Positions 15,576-25,660 of a stretch of DNA of 64,000 nucleotides are shown here, piece after piece (position 1 is the first letter of the stretch; each line of letters starts with the position of its first letter). The notes under the pieces were generated by a model that worked only from the letters and a program-made list of their open reading frames with translations, ran no database searches and was not told the DNA's origin. The stretch covers positions 62,001-126,000 of the forward strand of contig CADCNI010000001.1 of NCBI GenBank assembly GCA_902802795.1. The letters run 5' to 3'. Source of the DNA: an uncultured Ruminococcus sp. GTDB lineage: Bacteria; Bacillota; Clostridia; Oscillospirales; Acutalibacteraceae. The position numbers were made by a program, and so were the translations under genes.

Positions 15576-16181
15576 ATGTCCGCTTGTCTGAATTTACATT
15601 TTGTGTGTGCCGCTCCCATTGATTTTACCAAAGATATTTCGCCGCTTTGCGCTAAATACGATTTTTCGGTAAACGGCATCACGGCGATTGACGACTGGCG
15701 CTGGAATCACCCCGCCGAAATAGCATTGCTGTCGGATATCGGAGAGGTTCCGGAAAGCGGCAGGATTGTCGTCATCCGGCTGATCACACCGCTGTGCCGC
15801 AATGCCGGCGTGTATCTGGAAAAGGTCGGTCGGAAATATGTCTGGTCGGTATGGGGGAGTCTGGAGCGGTTTCCCGAGTTGGAAAACGGGCGTGTGAATT
15901 TGCGCAACAAATCGCATTTTGACGATATCTACAGCGCGATTTCGTATATTTCCGCTTTTTTCCGTGTGCACTGGGAACTCTTGGCGATCGGCGTGGAAAC
16001 GGAGTTCGATTACAGCGACGACCGGACGGACATGATTCGGAACGCCCACAATATCGCCGCATGGAGCTTTGGTGAGCGTAAATCTGAAAGTACATTTTTA
16101 CTGCTTCGGCAAGGCTATCACAGACGGTGGAGCCATGATCTGAATACTTATGTATTTGAACGCATCGGAGAAAAAATTTAA
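15576..16181 (+). CDS. Uncharacterised 201-residue protein
   Basis: I do not recognise a family. The frame is well supported by a ribosome site (AAAGGAAGTGATGG) and by tight spacing to both neighbours (18 and 10 bases). It is a soluble, mixed alpha/beta sequence without signal peptide or membrane segment, rich in aromatic residues: YVWSVWGSLERFPELENG, IYSAISYISAFFRVHWELLAIG, and a C-terminus with HRRWSHDL. It starts SACLNLHFVCAAPIDF and has few cysteines. It is probably cotranscribed with the small DUF4926-like protein and aldose 1-epimerase. Confidence 0.65.
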   Translation: MSACLNLHFVCAAPIDFTKDISPLCAKYDFSVNGITAIDDWRWNHPAEIALLSDIGEVPESGRIVVIRLITPLCRNAGVYLEKVGRKYVWSVWGSLERFPELENGRVNLRNKSHFDDIYSAISYISAFFRVHWELLAIGVETEFDYSDDRTDMIRNAHNIAAWSFGERKSESTFLLLRQGYHRRWSHDLNTYVFERIGEKI

Positions 16182-16191
16182 AGGAGTGTAA

Positions 16192-17190
16192 ATGGCAATG
16201 CATCCCATCATAGAAGAAAACTGGGGCAAGGTGCACGGTCAGCAGGTGAAAAGATACACCCTTGCGAGTGACCATCTCTCGGTCTCGGTCATCAATTTTG
16301 GTGCGACAATTCAGCGCATCACCTATGGCGGCAAGGACATGATCGTTTCCTTGCCCAATGTCGGTCTGTATGAACGGTACAGCCGCGGGTGTTTCGGCGC
16401 GACAGTCGGCCGCTATGCCGGAAGAATCAACGGCGGGCGTTTTTCCCTTGACGGCACCGTGTACCAGCTCACGCGGAACCAAGACGAACATCATCTGCAC
16501 GGCGGCAATGAAGGCTTCGGCGCAAAGCTCTGGGACAACGCGGAAACCGTTTCTTTTGACAGCGGAGCGGAGCTTCGTCTGCACCTCTTCTCTCCCGACG
16601 GCGAGGAGGGCTATCCGGGCGATCTGCATGTCAGCGCCGTGTTCCGCGTCACAGAGGACGACACCTTGACCGTTACCTATCAAGCCGAAGTCAGTAAAAA
16701 GGATACGATCGTCAATCTCACCAATCACTGTTATTTTACCCCCAACGGCTTCATCCGCCGCTCCGGCTCAGACAACCGCGATGTGGAACTGATGATGGAC
16801 GCGGATTATGTGGTGGAGCTGAATCGCCTCATCCCCACCGGAAGACTGCTGCCGGTAGACGGCACCCCTTTTGATTTCCGTATTCCCGCACCAATCGCCC
16901 GGGAAGAAGGTCCCGCGGAAGGGTACGACCATACCTTTGTGTTCCGTCACCCCGACCTGTCAAAACCGTCGGTGGTGGCCTATGGCGTAAAAAGCGGCAT
17001 CCGGATCGAATGCTTCACCAATCAGCCGGGCGCGCAGCTTTTTACCATGGGGCATCCCGGAGACGCTTTCGCGCTGGAACCGCAGCATTTTCCCGACAGC
17101 CCCAACCACTTCGATTTTCCCAGCACACGGCTGCGCGTCGGGGATAAATACACCAGCGAGACAGTGTACCGTTTTTCTGTGAGGCAATAG
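16192..17190 (+). CDS. galM: Aldose 1-epimerase (galactose mutarotase)
   Basis: 332 residues. It interconverts alpha and beta anomers of aldoses ahead of the Leloir pathway. Visible signatures are FGATIQRITYGGKD, GCFGATVGRYAGRINGGRF, the catalytic-region NQDEHHLHGGNEGFG, LTNHCYFTPNG with the catalytic His, and the Glu near FALEPQHFPDSPNH. AAAGGAG lies 5 bases before ATG 16192. No other galactose gene is in the window. Length and motifs are normal for the family. Confidence 0.93.
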   Translation: MAMHPIIEENWGKVHGQQVKRYTLASDHLSVSVINFGATIQRITYGGKDMIVSLPNVGLYERYSRGCFGATVGRYAGRINGGRFSLDGTVYQLTRNQDEHHLHGGNEGFGAKLWDNAETVSFDSGAELRLHLFSPDGEEGYPGDLHVSAVFRVTEDDTLTVTYQAEVSKKDTIVNLTNHCYFTPNGFIRRSGSDNRDVELMMDADYVVELNRLIPTGRLLPVDGTPFDFRIPAPIAREEGPAEGYDHTFVFRHPDLSKPSVVAYGVKSGIRIECFTNQPGAQLFTMGHPGDAFALEPQHFPDSPNHFDFPSTRLRVGDKYTSETVYRFSVRQ

Positions 17191-17322
17191 CTCCATGCTC
17201 ATCCGTATCCTTATTTCACGCCGTCCGGATCACATCACCCACTGTCCGATCAGTCAATAGCCGCATTGCGCACGAAATACAGTTCGCCGCTCTAACCTGA
17301 CCAGAGGTTATTCTGAGGCTTT
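17191..17322. other. Non-coding gap after galM
   Basis: I see no gene, promoter or convincing terminator here. A weak minus-strand frame begins beyond it at 17323. Confidence 0.5.
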
Positions 17323-17517
17323 TCATTCGGAATAGTAACCATACTCCATAAAGGAAAGGGCACGCAGCCCGTATGATTCCGGTGTAGGTTTCACGATATA
17401 GATGCCAAAATTCGGCCCGTAAACCAGCAGCAACGTCACCACATCCGCCACAATGCCTGCTATCATCAATATAGCTGAAAACAATAGAAATGTAAATCTT
17501 TTTTGTGCATTTTGCAA
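17323..17517 (-). CDS. Possible small membrane protein, start uncertain
   Basis: A minus-strand frame ends at 17323. Its last 64 residues contain one strongly hydrophobic stretch (FTFLLFSAILMIAGIVADVV) and a tail with PNFGIYIVKPTPESYG, which looks protein-like rather than random. TTG 17517 has AGAAAGGA upstream but only 3 bases away, which is too close, and the frame extends further to 17772 without a good start. It is not recognised and may be spurious. Confidence 0.3.
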   Translation of the reverse strand: MQNAQKRFTFLLFSAILMIAGIVADVVTLLLVYGPNFGIYIVKPTPESYGLRALSFMEYGYYSE

Positions 17518-17711
17518 AAATCCTTTCTGCGCCGCCACTCCCTGTGTATAGATAAGACAGATGGCCGCTTCACAAATTTTTACATAATATATGTTTTCTT
17601 TGTGAATGTTGCGGTGTGTATATTGACGTATGCTGTACAGCGCACTAAAATGAAATGGTGAAAAAGAATTTTCGTTATCCATTCGGTCTGCTTTTTCGGG
17701 AGGTGTCTGAT

Positions 17712-18371
17712 ATGACAACATATGATTATTTGAAGTATTTGCAGCACGACATTCACACCGTAGTTGTCGCAACGGTTGACGATGACGGTGTGCCTGTCAC
17801 CTGTGCGGTTGACATCATGGATTATGACGACGGAGGTCTCTACTTTCTCACTGCAAAAGGAAAGAGTTTTTATAACAGATTGGCAAAGTGCGGTTCTATC
17901 GCTCTGACTGGAATAAAAGGCAAGGATACCCTCCACGCCGTAGCCGTGTCGGTGCGAGGAAACGTCCAGGAAATCGGAAACAGCAGACTGCCGCAGATTT
18001 TTGCTAAGAATCCCTATATGAAAAAAATCTATCCTACTGTCGAGTCTCAGGAGGCATTGACGGTTTTCAAACTGTATGAGGGAACCGGCGAATGGTTCAA
18101 TCTCTCCAAAAAGCCGATTGAGCGCGCGTCATTTTCCATCGGCAGTATGAAACCAAAACCCGAAGGATATTATATAGCAGCAGATGTGTGCATTGGCTGT
18201 CACAGATGTGAAAACGTGTGTCCGCAGGGATGTATTGATTTCAAAAATGTTTCAGCGAAGATTTTACAGGAAAATTGTCTTCACTGTGGTAATTGTTGGA
18301 ACGCATGCCCGGTTGGAGCAGTGAAAAAAGCCGGAGAATCAGCCCACCGACAACAGGAACATCCGTTTTGA
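17712..18371 (+). CDS. Pyridoxamine-phosphate-oxidase-like flavin protein with C-terminal 2[4Fe-4S] ferredoxin
   Basis: 219 residues from ATG 17712 (GGAGGT 7 bases upstream). Residues 1-140 form a split beta-barrel of the PNPOx-like FMN-binding type (VVVATVDDDGVPVTCAVDIMDYD...LYFLTAKGKSFYNRL). The C-terminal 70 residues carry two cluster motifs, CIGCHRCENVCPQGC and CLHCGNCWNACPVGA. The combination points to a flavin-iron-sulphur electron-transfer or reductase protein in the cytoplasm; the substrate is unknown. It stands alone, followed by a hairpin terminator and a MITE-like element. Confidence 0.85.
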   Translation: MTTYDYLKYLQHDIHTVVVATVDDDGVPVTCAVDIMDYDDGGLYFLTAKGKSFYNRLAKCGSIALTGIKGKDTLHAVAVSVRGNVQEIGNSRLPQIFAKNPYMKKIYPTVESQEALTVFKLYEGTGEWFNLSKKPIERASFSIGSMKPKPEGYYIAADVCIGCHRCENVCPQGCIDFKNVSAKILQENCLHCGNCWNACPVGAVKKAGESAHRQQEHPF

Positions 18372-18416
18372 TAAAAACAGGTATCAACAATCCCTGAAAG
18401 CATGGTCAGAAAAACA

Positions 18417-18460
18417 ACAAATCGGCACACAGGTGCATTCTATTCTGTGTGCCGATTTGT
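18417..18460 (+). terminator. Long hairpin terminator after the flavin/ferredoxin gene
   Basis: A perfect 16-bp stem ACAAATCGGCACACAG / CTGTGTGCCGATTTGT (18417-18432 and 18445-18460). Only a short T-run (TTT) follows, interrupted by the inserted element at 18463. Confidence 0.7.
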
Positions 18461-18462
18461 TT

Positions 18463-18595
18463 CCTGGATTCTCGGAAAAACATGACGAGCATCGTCTAAA
18501 CCCGCATAAAATGGACATTCCTCGTCACAACTATCTATTCCAAATGCGTGACGATAAAAGCTATGATATTATCGTCACGTTTTCGAGAATCCAGG
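18463..18595. mobile_element. MITE-like element with terminal inverted repeats
   Basis: The 133-bp segment has perfect 12-bp ends CCTGGATTCTCG (18463-18474) and its complement (18584-18595); the match continues imperfectly to about 25 bp (AAAACATGAC versus AAAACGTGAC). TTGTTT occurs directly outside each end (18457-18462 and 18596-18601), as a target duplication would. An internal 9-bp dyad CGTGACGAT / ATCGTCACG adds secondary structure. It has no coding capacity for a transposase. Confidence 0.6.
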
Positions 18596-18626
18596 TTGTT
18601 TATCATAATGGGTATTTTGTATAGAC

Positions 18627-19151
18627 TTACGAATCGAAAAATGACTGGCCGTCATCTGTTATGAGTCGTTCCGCTTTCGGATATTCAAAGATTTCAGAAT
18701 GATCAGCGTTTGCGGCAAGGTACTCCGCAAATCTTGCCGCATACCATTTTGCCATTCCCAGGTTATGCATGAGATAATGACCGCAGTTCTCCGGTGTGGT
18801 ACCGGGAACGCTCTGTGTATCCGCTACCGATTGGAAGGCCCTTAACACCAGATCATAAATCTCCCGTGGGGTGCGGCTGCCTTTGAGAATGAGGTAAAAT
18901 CCGGTCAGGCAACCCATCGGTCCCCAGTAGATGATTTCATCCTTCCAGTCAGGGTCATTGCGAAGGAATGTCGCGAGCAAGTGTTCCAGCGAGTGCATGG
19001 CCGCCACATCGACAGCCGGTTCCCTGTTTGGTCTGGTAAGCCTAATGTCATAAGTCGTAATCACACTCTCTCCTACCCTGTCTGTCCGGCTGGTAAAAAT
19101 GCCGGGAACGATGGCGGTATGATCTACAGAAAAACTCGGTATCAAATCCAT
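18627..19151 (-). CDS. luxS: S-ribosylhomocysteine lyase
   Basis: 174 residues. LuxS splits S-ribosylhomocysteine into homocysteine and DPD, the precursor of AI-2, in the activated methyl cycle. The metal motif HSLEHLLAT (HxxEH) and the distal Cys region GCLTGFYLI are present, with DIRLTRPN and the C-terminal NCGHYLMHNLGMAKWYA, a slightly divergent version of the usual CGxYxxHxL. GAGGAGA precedes the ATG. No pfs or metK gene is adjacent. Whether the product serves signalling or only recycling cannot be read here. Confidence 0.94.
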   Translation of the reverse strand: MDLIPSFSVDHTAIVPGIFTSRTDRVGESVITTYDIRLTRPNREPAVDVAAMHSLEHLLATFLRNDPDWKDEIIYWGPMGCLTGFYLILKGSRTPREIYDLVLRAFQSVADTQSVPGTTPENCGHYLMHNLGMAKWYAARFAEYLAANADHSEIFEYPKAERLITDDGQSFFDS

Positions 19152-19216
19152 GTTCGTATCTCCTCGAGGTATTCATAAAAATCTTATCAAAAATTGTTAA
19201 AAACGACTTGCCCTAT

Positions 19217-19984
19217 TCACAGTGCATCCTTCATGCTCTTGACATATTCGCCCACATAGGCGGGCGCATCCTTGCCGTATTTTTCCAGCAGCTTGATGAT
19301 GGCCGAGCCGACAATCGCACCGTCCGAAAGGGCGGCCATTTTTTGCGCCTGTTCGGGAGTGGAAATGCCGAATCCGATAGCGCAGGGAATGTCGGTATTC
19401 TCTCTGACTACCTTGACGATGGCGGCGAGGTCGGTTTTGATCTCGCTTCTCATGCCCGTCACGCCAAGGCTGGACACGATGTAAAGGAACCCTTCCGCCT
19501 CCCGCGCAATCATGGCAATACGGTTTTCCGAGGTCGGCGCAATCAGGGAAATCAGGTCAACTCCGTACTGACGGCAGAGCGGCAGAAATTCTTCCTTTTC
19601 CTCAAAAGGCAGGTCGGGCAGAATCAGTCCGTCGATGCCGATTTCCTGACAAGTGGCGATGAAGCGCTCCGCCCCATAAGAAAACACCACATTGGCATAG
19701 GTCATAAAGACCATCGGGACGGTCACATCTTTGCGCAATTCCCGCACGAAGTCAAAAATCCTGTCGGTGGTCACCCCGCCGTTTAACGCGCGGAGGTTCG
19801 CGCCTTGAATGACAGGGCCCTCGGCGGTCGGGTCGGAAAAGGGAATGCCCAGCTCGATTAGATCCGCGCCGTTTTCCACGGCGGCACGAACCACGGCGGC
19901 AGTGGTAGCCAGATCAGGATCGCCGCAGGTGATAAAAGGGATAAACGCTTTTCCGTTTGCAAACGCCTTTGCAATATTACTCAT
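19217..19984 (-). CDS. trpA: Tryptophan synthase alpha subunit
   Basis: 255 residues from ATG 19984. It cleaves indole-3-glycerol phosphate to indole, which is channelled to TrpB. Family features: [11 protein letters not shown], the catalytic Glu in [34 protein letters not shown] with the second acidic residue, and the phosphate-binding [10 protein letters not shown] and [10 protein letters not shown]. It is the last gene of trpEGDCFBA and overlaps trpB by 8 bases. Confidence 0.97.
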   Translation of the reverse strand: MSNIAKAFANGKAFIPFITCGDPDLATTAAVVRAAVENGADLIELGIPFSDPTAEGPVIQGANLRALNGGVTTDRIFDFVRELRKDVTVPMVFMTYANVVFSYGAERFIATCQEIGIDGLILPDLPFEEKEEFLPLCRQYGVDLISLIAPTSENRIAMIAREAEGFLYIVSSLGVTGMRSEIKTDLAAIVKVVRENTDIPCAIGFGISTPEQAQKMAALSDGAIVGSAIIKLLEKYGKDAPAYVGEYVKSMKDAL

Positions 19985-21167
19985 GAAGATCCTCCCCTCT
20001 GTAACGGGCAATGGCGGCGCAGTCCTTGTCGCCGCGTCCTGAAATCGTGATAACGATGATGTTGTCCTTCTCCATCGTGGGAGCCAGTTTGCGCGCATAG
20101 GCAACGGCATGTGCCGACTCGATCGCGGGGATAATGCCCTCGGTCTTGGCCAGATATTCAAACGCGCCAACTGCTTCCTCATCGGTCACAGGCACATATT
20201 CCGCGCGGCCGATATCGTGCAGATAGGCGTGCTCCGGGCCAACGCCGGGATAATCCAGTCCCGCCGAGATGGAATAGACAGGGGCGATCTGCCCGTATTT
20301 GTCCTGACAGAAATAGGACTTCATGCCGTGAAAGATGCCCAACCGTCCGGTGGCAATGGTCGCCGCCGTCTCAAAGGTATCAACGCCGCGTCCCGCCGCT
20401 TCACATCCGATCAGCCGAACACTCTTTTCTTCGATGAAGTGGTAGAAACTGCCGATGGCATTGGAACCGCCGCCCACACAGGCGATCACCGCGTCGGGCA
20501 GTCTGCCCTCCTTTTGCAGCATCTGTTCCTTGATTTCCTTGGAGATGACCGCCTGAAAATCCCGCACGATGGTGGGAAACGGATGGGGACCCATGACCGA
20601 GCCGAGGCAGTAGTGGGTATCGCTGATGCGGGACGTCCACTCGCGCATGGCTTCGGAAACCGCGTCTTTCAGCGTGGCGGTGCCTGTTTTAACCGGAACC
20701 ACTTCCGCGCCCAGCAGCCGCATGCGATAGACATTCAGCGCCTGACGGATGGTATCCTCTTCGCCCATAAAGACGACGCATTCCATCCCCATGAGCGCCG
20801 CGGCGGTCGCGGTAGCCACGCCGTGCTGTCCCGCGCCTGTTTCCGCGATAAGGCGGGTCTTCCCCATCTTTTTGGCGAGAAGCGCCTGCCCCAGCACGTT
20901 GTTGATTTTGTGCGCGCCGGTGTGGTTCAGGTCTTCGCGCTTGAGATAAATCTTCGCGCCGCCCAGATCTTTTGTCATTTTCTCCGCATAATACAGCCGC
21001 GACGGTCTGCCCGCGTATTCGTTGAATAATTCGGTCAGCTCCGCGTTGAATTGCGGGTCATTTTTATAGTAATTGTACGCTTCCTCCAATTCGATGACCG
21101 CATTCATCAGCGTTTCGGGAATATATTGTCCGCCGTGAATGCCGAAGCGTCCATTGGGATTGGTCAT
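19977..21167 (-). CDS. trpB: Tryptophan synthase beta subunit
   Basis: 396 residues. PLP enzyme joining indole and serine. The Schiff-base lysine lies in [18 protein letters not shown], the phosphate-binding glycines in [15 protein letters not shown], and [27 protein letters not shown] is conserved. The C-terminus has TISGRGDKD. The start overlaps the trpF stop by 4 bases. A complete, type 1 (TrpB1) protein that pairs with TrpA downstream. Confidence 0.97.
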   Translation of the reverse strand: MTNPNGRFGIHGGQYIPETLMNAVIELEEAYNYYKNDPQFNAELTELFNEYAGRPSRLYYAEKMTKDLGGAKIYLKREDLNHTGAHKINNVLGQALLAKKMGKTRLIAETGAGQHGVATATAAALMGMECVVFMGEEDTIRQALNVYRMRLLGAEVVPVKTGTATLKDAVSEAMREWTSRISDTHYCLGSVMGPHPFPTIVRDFQAVISKEIKEQMLQKEGRLPDAVIACVGGGSNAIGSFYHFIEEKSVRLIGCEAAGRGVDTFETAATIATGRLGIFHGMKSYFCQDKYGQIAPVYSISAGLDYPGVGPEHAYLHDIGRAEYVPVTDEEAVGAFEYLAKTEGIIPAIESAHAVAYARKLAPTMEKDNIIVITISGRGDKDCAAIARYRGEDLHE

Positions 21168-21772
21168 AACAATGCTTCCTTTCTGACGGCGGTCGCAAAC
21201 GCCGCCATTTTTTCTTTGTCCTTCTGTCCGTCCGTCTCAATGCCGGAGCTGACGTCCACCGCGTAAGGACGCAGTTGCCGTATCGCGGCTGTCACGTTGT
21301 CGGCGTCCAGTCCGCCCGCCAAAAAATAGGGTCGGTCGATTTTCCGAACCAGCGTCCAGTCAAAGCCCTCGCCGCTTCCCATACCCGCGTCGAGCAGCAC
21401 CATATCCGCGCTGCTTTGCATCGCCCGCGTCACATCATCTGCCTCGGCAATGCGAAACGCCTGCAGCAGCGGTTTGTCGGTGAGCTGCCGCAGCGAAGCA
21501 AGATAGGCTTCGTCCTCGTGTCCGTGGAGCTGCGCCATATCAATCACGCCCTGCCTGAGAAGCGCGGACACCGCTTCGGGAGCCGCGTCCACAAAAACGC
21601 CGACCGCTTGAATAGCGGGCGAAAGCCGTTTTTTCAACTGCGCCGCCTGTTCGGGCGTGACATTCCGCTTGCTTTTGGGGTAAAACACAAAGCCGATATA
21701 TTCGGGGCGGATGGCATTGACATCGGCAATATCACAGGGGCGGGATAATCCGCACATTTTGATTTTGGTCAT
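21164..21772 (-). CDS. trpF: Phosphoribosylanthranilate isomerase
   Basis: 202 residues, a TIM barrel performing the Amadori rearrangement of PRA to CdRP. The catalytic Cys is in KMCGLSRP near the N-terminus, with the general-acid Asp in [32 protein letters not shown] and [11 protein letters not shown] are typical phosphate-binding loops, and [14 protein letters not shown] closes the barrel. It lies between trpC (3-base gap) and trpB (4-base overlap) in the operon. Confidence 0.95.
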   Translation of the reverse strand: MTKIKMCGLSRPCDIADVNAIRPEYIGFVFYPKSKRNVTPEQAAQLKKRLSPAIQAVGVFVDAAPEAVSALLRQGVIDMAQLHGHEDEAYLASLRQLTDKPLLQAFRIAEADDVTRAMQSSADMVLLDAGMGSGEGFDWTLVRKIDRPYFLAGGLDADNVTAAIRQLRPYAVDVSSGIETDGQKDKEKMAAFATAVRKEALL

Positions 21773-21775
21773 ACG

Positions 21776-22555
21776 TCAATTCCCTCGCAGTTCGTCAAGC
21801 TTGCGCTTTTTGTCAGGCGCACGCATGAGCGCTTCGCCGATCAGCACCGCGTCCGCGCCGATGTCCCGCAGCTTCGCTACGTCCACGGCGCAGGTCACGC
21901 CGCTCTCTGAGACGAACAGCAACTCGTTCGGAATCATCTCCCGCAGGCGGCGGCTGTTATCGGTGTTGACGGTAAAATCTTTCAAATTGCGGTTGTTCAC
22001 GCCGATGATACGCGCACCGGCGCGCACGGCGATTTCCACTTCGGTTTCGTCGTGCGCCTCCACCAGGGCGGACAGCCCCAGCGTGTCGCAAATGCCGATG
22101 TATTCCCTGATCTGTTCCTCACTCAGTATCGCACAGATCAGCAGAACCGCCGACGCGCCCAGCAGCTTCGCCTCGTAAATCATGTAGGCATCCACGGTGA
22201 AATCCTTGCGCAGACAGGGAATGGACACATTCGCGGCGATCTCCCGCAGATATTCGTCGCTGCCGAGGAACCATTTCGGCTCGGTCAGCACCGAAATGCA
22301 GTCCGCGCCTGCCGTTTCGTATTCTTTGGCAATCTGTAAATAGGGAAAATCCGGCGCGATCAGCCCTTTGGAGGGCGACGCTTTCTTGCATTCGCAGATA
22401 AAGGAAATCCCCGGCTTTTGCAGCGCCCTTTCAAAGGCAAAATCCCCTTTTGGCAGGGTCAGCGCCTGCTGACGCACCTGTTCCAAAGGCAGGCGCCGCA
22501 TTGCCTCTGCCGTGCGCTCTTTGGCATGGGCGGCAAGCTGATCTAAAATCGTCAT
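21776..22555 (-). CDS. trpC: Indole-3-glycerol phosphate synthase
   Basis: 259 residues. It closes the indole ring from CdRP. Visible catalytic pieces are [15 protein letters not shown] with the general acid Lys, [34 protein letters not shown], and [15 protein letters not shown]; the final phosphate site is SESGV and [13 protein letters not shown]. The start overlaps trpD by 4 bases. Confidence 0.96.
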   Translation of the reverse strand: MTILDQLAAHAKERTAEAMRRLPLEQVRQQALTLPKGDFAFERALQKPGISFICECKKASPSKGLIAPDFPYLQIAKEYETAGADCISVLTEPKWFLGSDEYLREIAANVSIPCLRKDFTVDAYMIYEAKLLGASAVLLICAILSEEQIREYIGICDTLGLSALVEAHDETEVEIAVRAGARIIGVNNRNLKDFTVNTDNSRRLREMIPNELLFVSESGVTCAVDVAKLRDIGADAVLIGEALMRAPDKKRKLDELRGN

Positions 22556-23583
22556 ACCGCTGCCTCCGGTCGGTTGCTGACCTCAATGAGCTTTTCGAGC
22601 GTGGCAAGCGCCGCGCCGGAGTCGATCATCTGCGCCGCGAAGGCAATACCTTCCGCGATACTCGCCGCCTTGCCGCCGATATAGAGCGCCGCGCCCGCGT
22701 TCATCAGCACGGCGTTGCGCTTGTGTCCCTGCCGACCGCCCAGAATAGCGCGGGTGGTGGCGGCGTTTTCCGCGGGGGTGCCGCCCTTCAGATCGTCCTT
22801 GGTGCAGCGCGCAAAGCCGAATTGTTCGGGAGTGATAACAAAGGATTTGAACCAGCCGTCCTTGATCTCGCAGATTTTGGTAGGCGCGCTCAGGGAGATT
22901 TCATCGAGCTTATCCATGCCATAGACCACCATGCCACGCTTCACGCCGAGACTCACCAATACCTGCGCCAGCGGTTCTACCAGATATTCGTCATATACGC
23001 CCAAAAGCTGCATGGAGGGCGAACCGGGATTGGTCAGAGGGCCGAGAATATTAAAGACGGTGCGGAAGCCCAGCTCCTTGCGAATCGCGCCGACGTATTT
23101 CATGGAGGTGTGGTATTTCTGCGCGAAGAAGAAGCACATACCCACTTCATTCAGCAATTCAACGCAGCGTTCGGGGCTTTGCTGGATATTCACGCCCAGC
23201 GCTTCCAGACAATCCGCCGTGCCGCTCAGGGAAGACGCGGCGCGGTTACCGTGCTTGGCGACCTTCATGCCGCCTGCTGCCGCGACGAGTGCCGACGTGG
23301 TGGAGATATTGAAGCTGTGGGCATTATCTCCGCCCGTGCCGACGATTTCAAAAATGTCCATGCCGGTGTCCACTTTGGTAGCGTGGTCGCGCATGGCGGC
23401 GGCGCAGCCCGCAATTTCATCGGTGGTCTCGGCGCGGGCGCTCTTGGTGGAAAGCGCCGCGAGAAAAGCGGCATTCTGGGTGGGGGTGGTCTCGCCGCTC
23501 ATGATTTCGTTCATCACGGCGTAAGCCTCGTCATAGGTGAGGTCTTCCTTGCTGACAATTTTGATAATAGCTTCTTTAATCAT
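22552..23583 (-). CDS. trpD: Anthranilate phosphoribosyltransferase
   Basis: 343 residues. Transfers the phosphoribosyl group of PRPP to anthranilate. The PRPP motif [27 protein letters not shown] is complete, followed by [21 protein letters not shown] and GPLTNPGSP, and the acidic metal loop near [10 protein letters not shown]. It is unfused to TrpG, unlike the enteric arrangement. GGAGAACAAACC precedes the ATG; the gap to trpG is 21 bases. Confidence 0.96.
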   Translation of the reverse strand: MIKEAIIKIVSKEDLTYDEAYAVMNEIMSGETTPTQNAAFLAALSTKSARAETTDEIAGCAAAMRDHATKVDTGMDIFEIVGTGGDNAHSFNISTTSALVAAAGGMKVAKHGNRAASSLSGTADCLEALGVNIQQSPERCVELLNEVGMCFFFAQKYHTSMKYVGAIRKELGFRTVFNILGPLTNPGSPSMQLLGVYDEYLVEPLAQVLVSLGVKRGMVVYGMDKLDEISLSAPTKICEIKDGWFKSFVITPEQFGFARCTKDDLKGGTPAENAATTRAILGGRQGHKRNAVLMNAGAALYIGGKAASIAEGIAFAAQMIDSGAALATLEKLIEVSNRPEAAV

Positions 23584-23604
23584 GGTTTGTTCTCCTTTGG
23601 ATGG

Positions 23605-24171
23605 TTATATATTTAAAAAATTAGCCAGCATGGTTTTTCCATCGGGGGTCATAATGGATTCGGGGTGAAACTGCACGCCGTAAATAGGAAACTGCGTGTG
23701 CTGCACCGCCATCACTTCCCCATCGGCAGTCGATGCGGTGACATGCAGGCAGTCGGGCAGCGTGGACGCATCCGCCGCGAGGGAATGGTAACGCGCAACG
23801 GGAGCCACTGACGGACATCCCGCAAACAAGGGACATTGTAAATCAAAGGTCACTTCCGACTGCTTTCCGTGCATTAATTCCTTGGCATAGGTCACGGTTG
23901 CGCCGAACGCCGCGCAGATCGCCTGATGTCCGAGACACACGCCGAGCAGGGGAATCTCTTTTCCCAATGTGCGCGCCGCTTCTACAATCATCCCAGCGTC
24001 CTCCGGTCGGCCGGGGCCGGGCGAGAGAATGATGTGGGACGGCTTACATTTCCTGATCTGACGGATGGTCATTTCGTCGTTGCGGATGACCTTGATATCC
24101 GGTTCAATGCTCCCGATGAGCTGGTAAAGATTGTAGGAAAAGCTGTCGTAATTGTCGATGAGCAGTGTCAT
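23605..24171 (-). CDS. trpG: Anthranilate synthase glutamine amidotransferase subunit
   Basis: 188 residues, starting MTLLIDNYDSFSYNLYQ. Class I amidotransferase supplying ammonia to TrpE. The catalytic Cys is in LLGVCLGHQAI and the His-Glu pair in VQFHPESIMT; the oxyanion region is ILSPGPGRPEDAG. In some Firmicutes this subunit is shared with p-aminobenzoate synthesis; no pab genes are near. Its start overlaps trpE by 4 bases. Confidence 0.96.
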   Translation of the reverse strand: MTLLIDNYDSFSYNLYQLIGSIEPDIKVIRNDEMTIRQIRKCKPSHIILSPGPGRPEDAGMIVEAARTLGKEIPLLGVCLGHQAICAAFGATVTYAKELMHGKQSEVTFDLQCPLFAGCPSVAPVARYHSLAADASTLPDCLHVTASTADGEVMAVQHTQFPIYGVQFHPESIMTPDGKTMLANFLNI

Positions 24172-25634
24172 TCTTCCACCTCCTGTGCCAGTTCCAGCGC
24201 TTTCAGGCAGGACTTCGCCTTGTTGATGCATTCCTGGTATTCCTTTTCGGGCACGGAATCTGCCACAATGCCCGCGCCGCTGCGGACAAAGACCTTGCCG
24301 TTTTTCTTATAGGCAATGCGGATAGCGATGCAGGTGTCCATATTCCCGGTAAAGTCGATGTAACCGATGGCGCCGCCGTAAATGCCGCGCTTGTTGTTTT
24401 CCAGCTCTCCGATGAGCTGACAGGCGCGAATTTTGGGCGCGCCCGAAAGGGTTCCCGCCGGCAGCACCGCCTCGATCGCGTCGAGCGCGTCCTTGTCCTC
24501 CCGAATCTCGCCGCGAACGGTGGAGCCGATGTGCATGACGTGGGAATAGCGTTCGATGGAGTGGAGCTTTTCCACCTCCACGGTGCCGAACCGACTGATT
24601 TTGCCTAGATCGTTGCGCCCGAGATCCACCAGCATATTGTGTTCCGCCAGTTCCTTTTCGTCCGCCAGCAATTGGGCTTCGAGCGCTTTGTCTTCCTCGT
24701 CGGTCTTGCCTCTGGGACGGGTTCCGGCAAGGGGGAACGTGTGCAGCACGCCGTTTTCCAGCTTGACCAGCGTTTCGGGTGACGCGCCCGCCACCTCCAC
24801 GTCGGTGCCGGAAAAATAGAACATATAGGGCGAGGGATTGATGGTGCGCAGCACACGGTAGGTGTTGAGCAGGCTGCCCTCAAAGGGCGCGGACAGGCGG
24901 TTGGACAGTACGATCTGGAAGATATCGCCCTCACGGATGTGGTGCTTGGCTTTCTCCACCATGCCGCAGAACTGCTCCCGATGAAACAGCGGCGTGACTT
25001 CGCCCAGCAGCTTTCCGCCCGGTTCGTTCTTTTTCTCGCCGTGCCGCAGCAGATCGGCCAACTGCTTCAGTTCCAGCACTGCCTTATTGTAACCGACCTC
25101 CACATCATCCAATCGGATGTTGACCATCAGAATGATTTTCTGCCGCATATGGTCAAAGGCGATCACCTTGTCGAACAGCATAAGATCAACGTCCTTGAAG
25201 GCCTCCGTATCCTCCACCTCCCGGCGCACGGTCGGTTCGCTGTAGCCTAAATAATCGTAGGAAAAATAGCCCACCAGACCGCCGGTAAAAGATGGCAGAT
25301 AGTCCAGACGGGGGCTCTTGTAATTGGCGAGAAGCTGCCGCAGATATTCGGAGGGATTATCGGTAGTGATGCGGAAATCCCCTGCTTTCAGATGACCGTC
25401 GATGCAGGTGATCTCCATCTTCGGGTCGTAGCCCATAAAGGTGTAGCGTCCCCATTTTTCGCCCTGCTGCGCCGATTCGAGCAGGTAGCAGTGGGTGGAT
25501 ATGTTTTTGAGGATCCGCATGGTTTCAATGGGGGTGGTAAAATCGGACAGAAGCTCACAGCTCACAGGCAATACATTGTACTGCCCCGTCGCCGCAATTT
25601 TCTTAGCGTCTTCAAGGCTTGGTAAAAAATGCAT
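24168..25634 (-). CDS. trpE: Anthranilate synthase component I
   Basis: 488 residues from ATG 25634, with AAAGGAGGGG upstream; an extension to 25688 would run into the leader terminator. It makes anthranilate from chorismate and ammonia. The tryptophan feedback site LLESAQQGEKWGRYTFMG is present. The chorismate-binding domain includes GDIFQIVLSNRLS, PSPYMFYF, GASPETLVKLENG, GTRPRGKTDEED, DLGRNDLGKI and LPAGTLSGAPKIRA. First gene of the operon, controlled by a tryptophan T-box. Confidence 0.97.
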   Translation of the reverse strand: MHFLPSLEDAKKIAATGQYNVLPVSCELLSDFTTPIETMRILKNISTHCYLLESAQQGEKWGRYTFMGYDPKMEITCIDGHLKAGDFRITTDNPSEYLRQLLANYKSPRLDYLPSFTGGLVGYFSYDYLGYSEPTVRREVEDTEAFKDVDLMLFDKVIAFDHMRQKIILMVNIRLDDVEVGYNKAVLELKQLADLLRHGEKKNEPGGKLLGEVTPLFHREQFCGMVEKAKHHIREGDIFQIVLSNRLSAPFEGSLLNTYRVLRTINPSPYMFYFSGTDVEVAGASPETLVKLENGVLHTFPLAGTRPRGKTDEEDKALEAQLLADEKELAEHNMLVDLGRNDLGKISRFGTVEVEKLHSIERYSHVMHIGSTVRGEIREDKDALDAIEAVLPAGTLSGAPKIRACQLIGELENNKRGIYGGAIGYIDFTGNMDTCIAIRIAYKKNGKVFVRSGAGIVADSVPEKEYQECINKAKSCLKALELAQEVEE

Positions 25635-25660
25635 GAATGCCCCTCCTTTGCAAAAATAAG

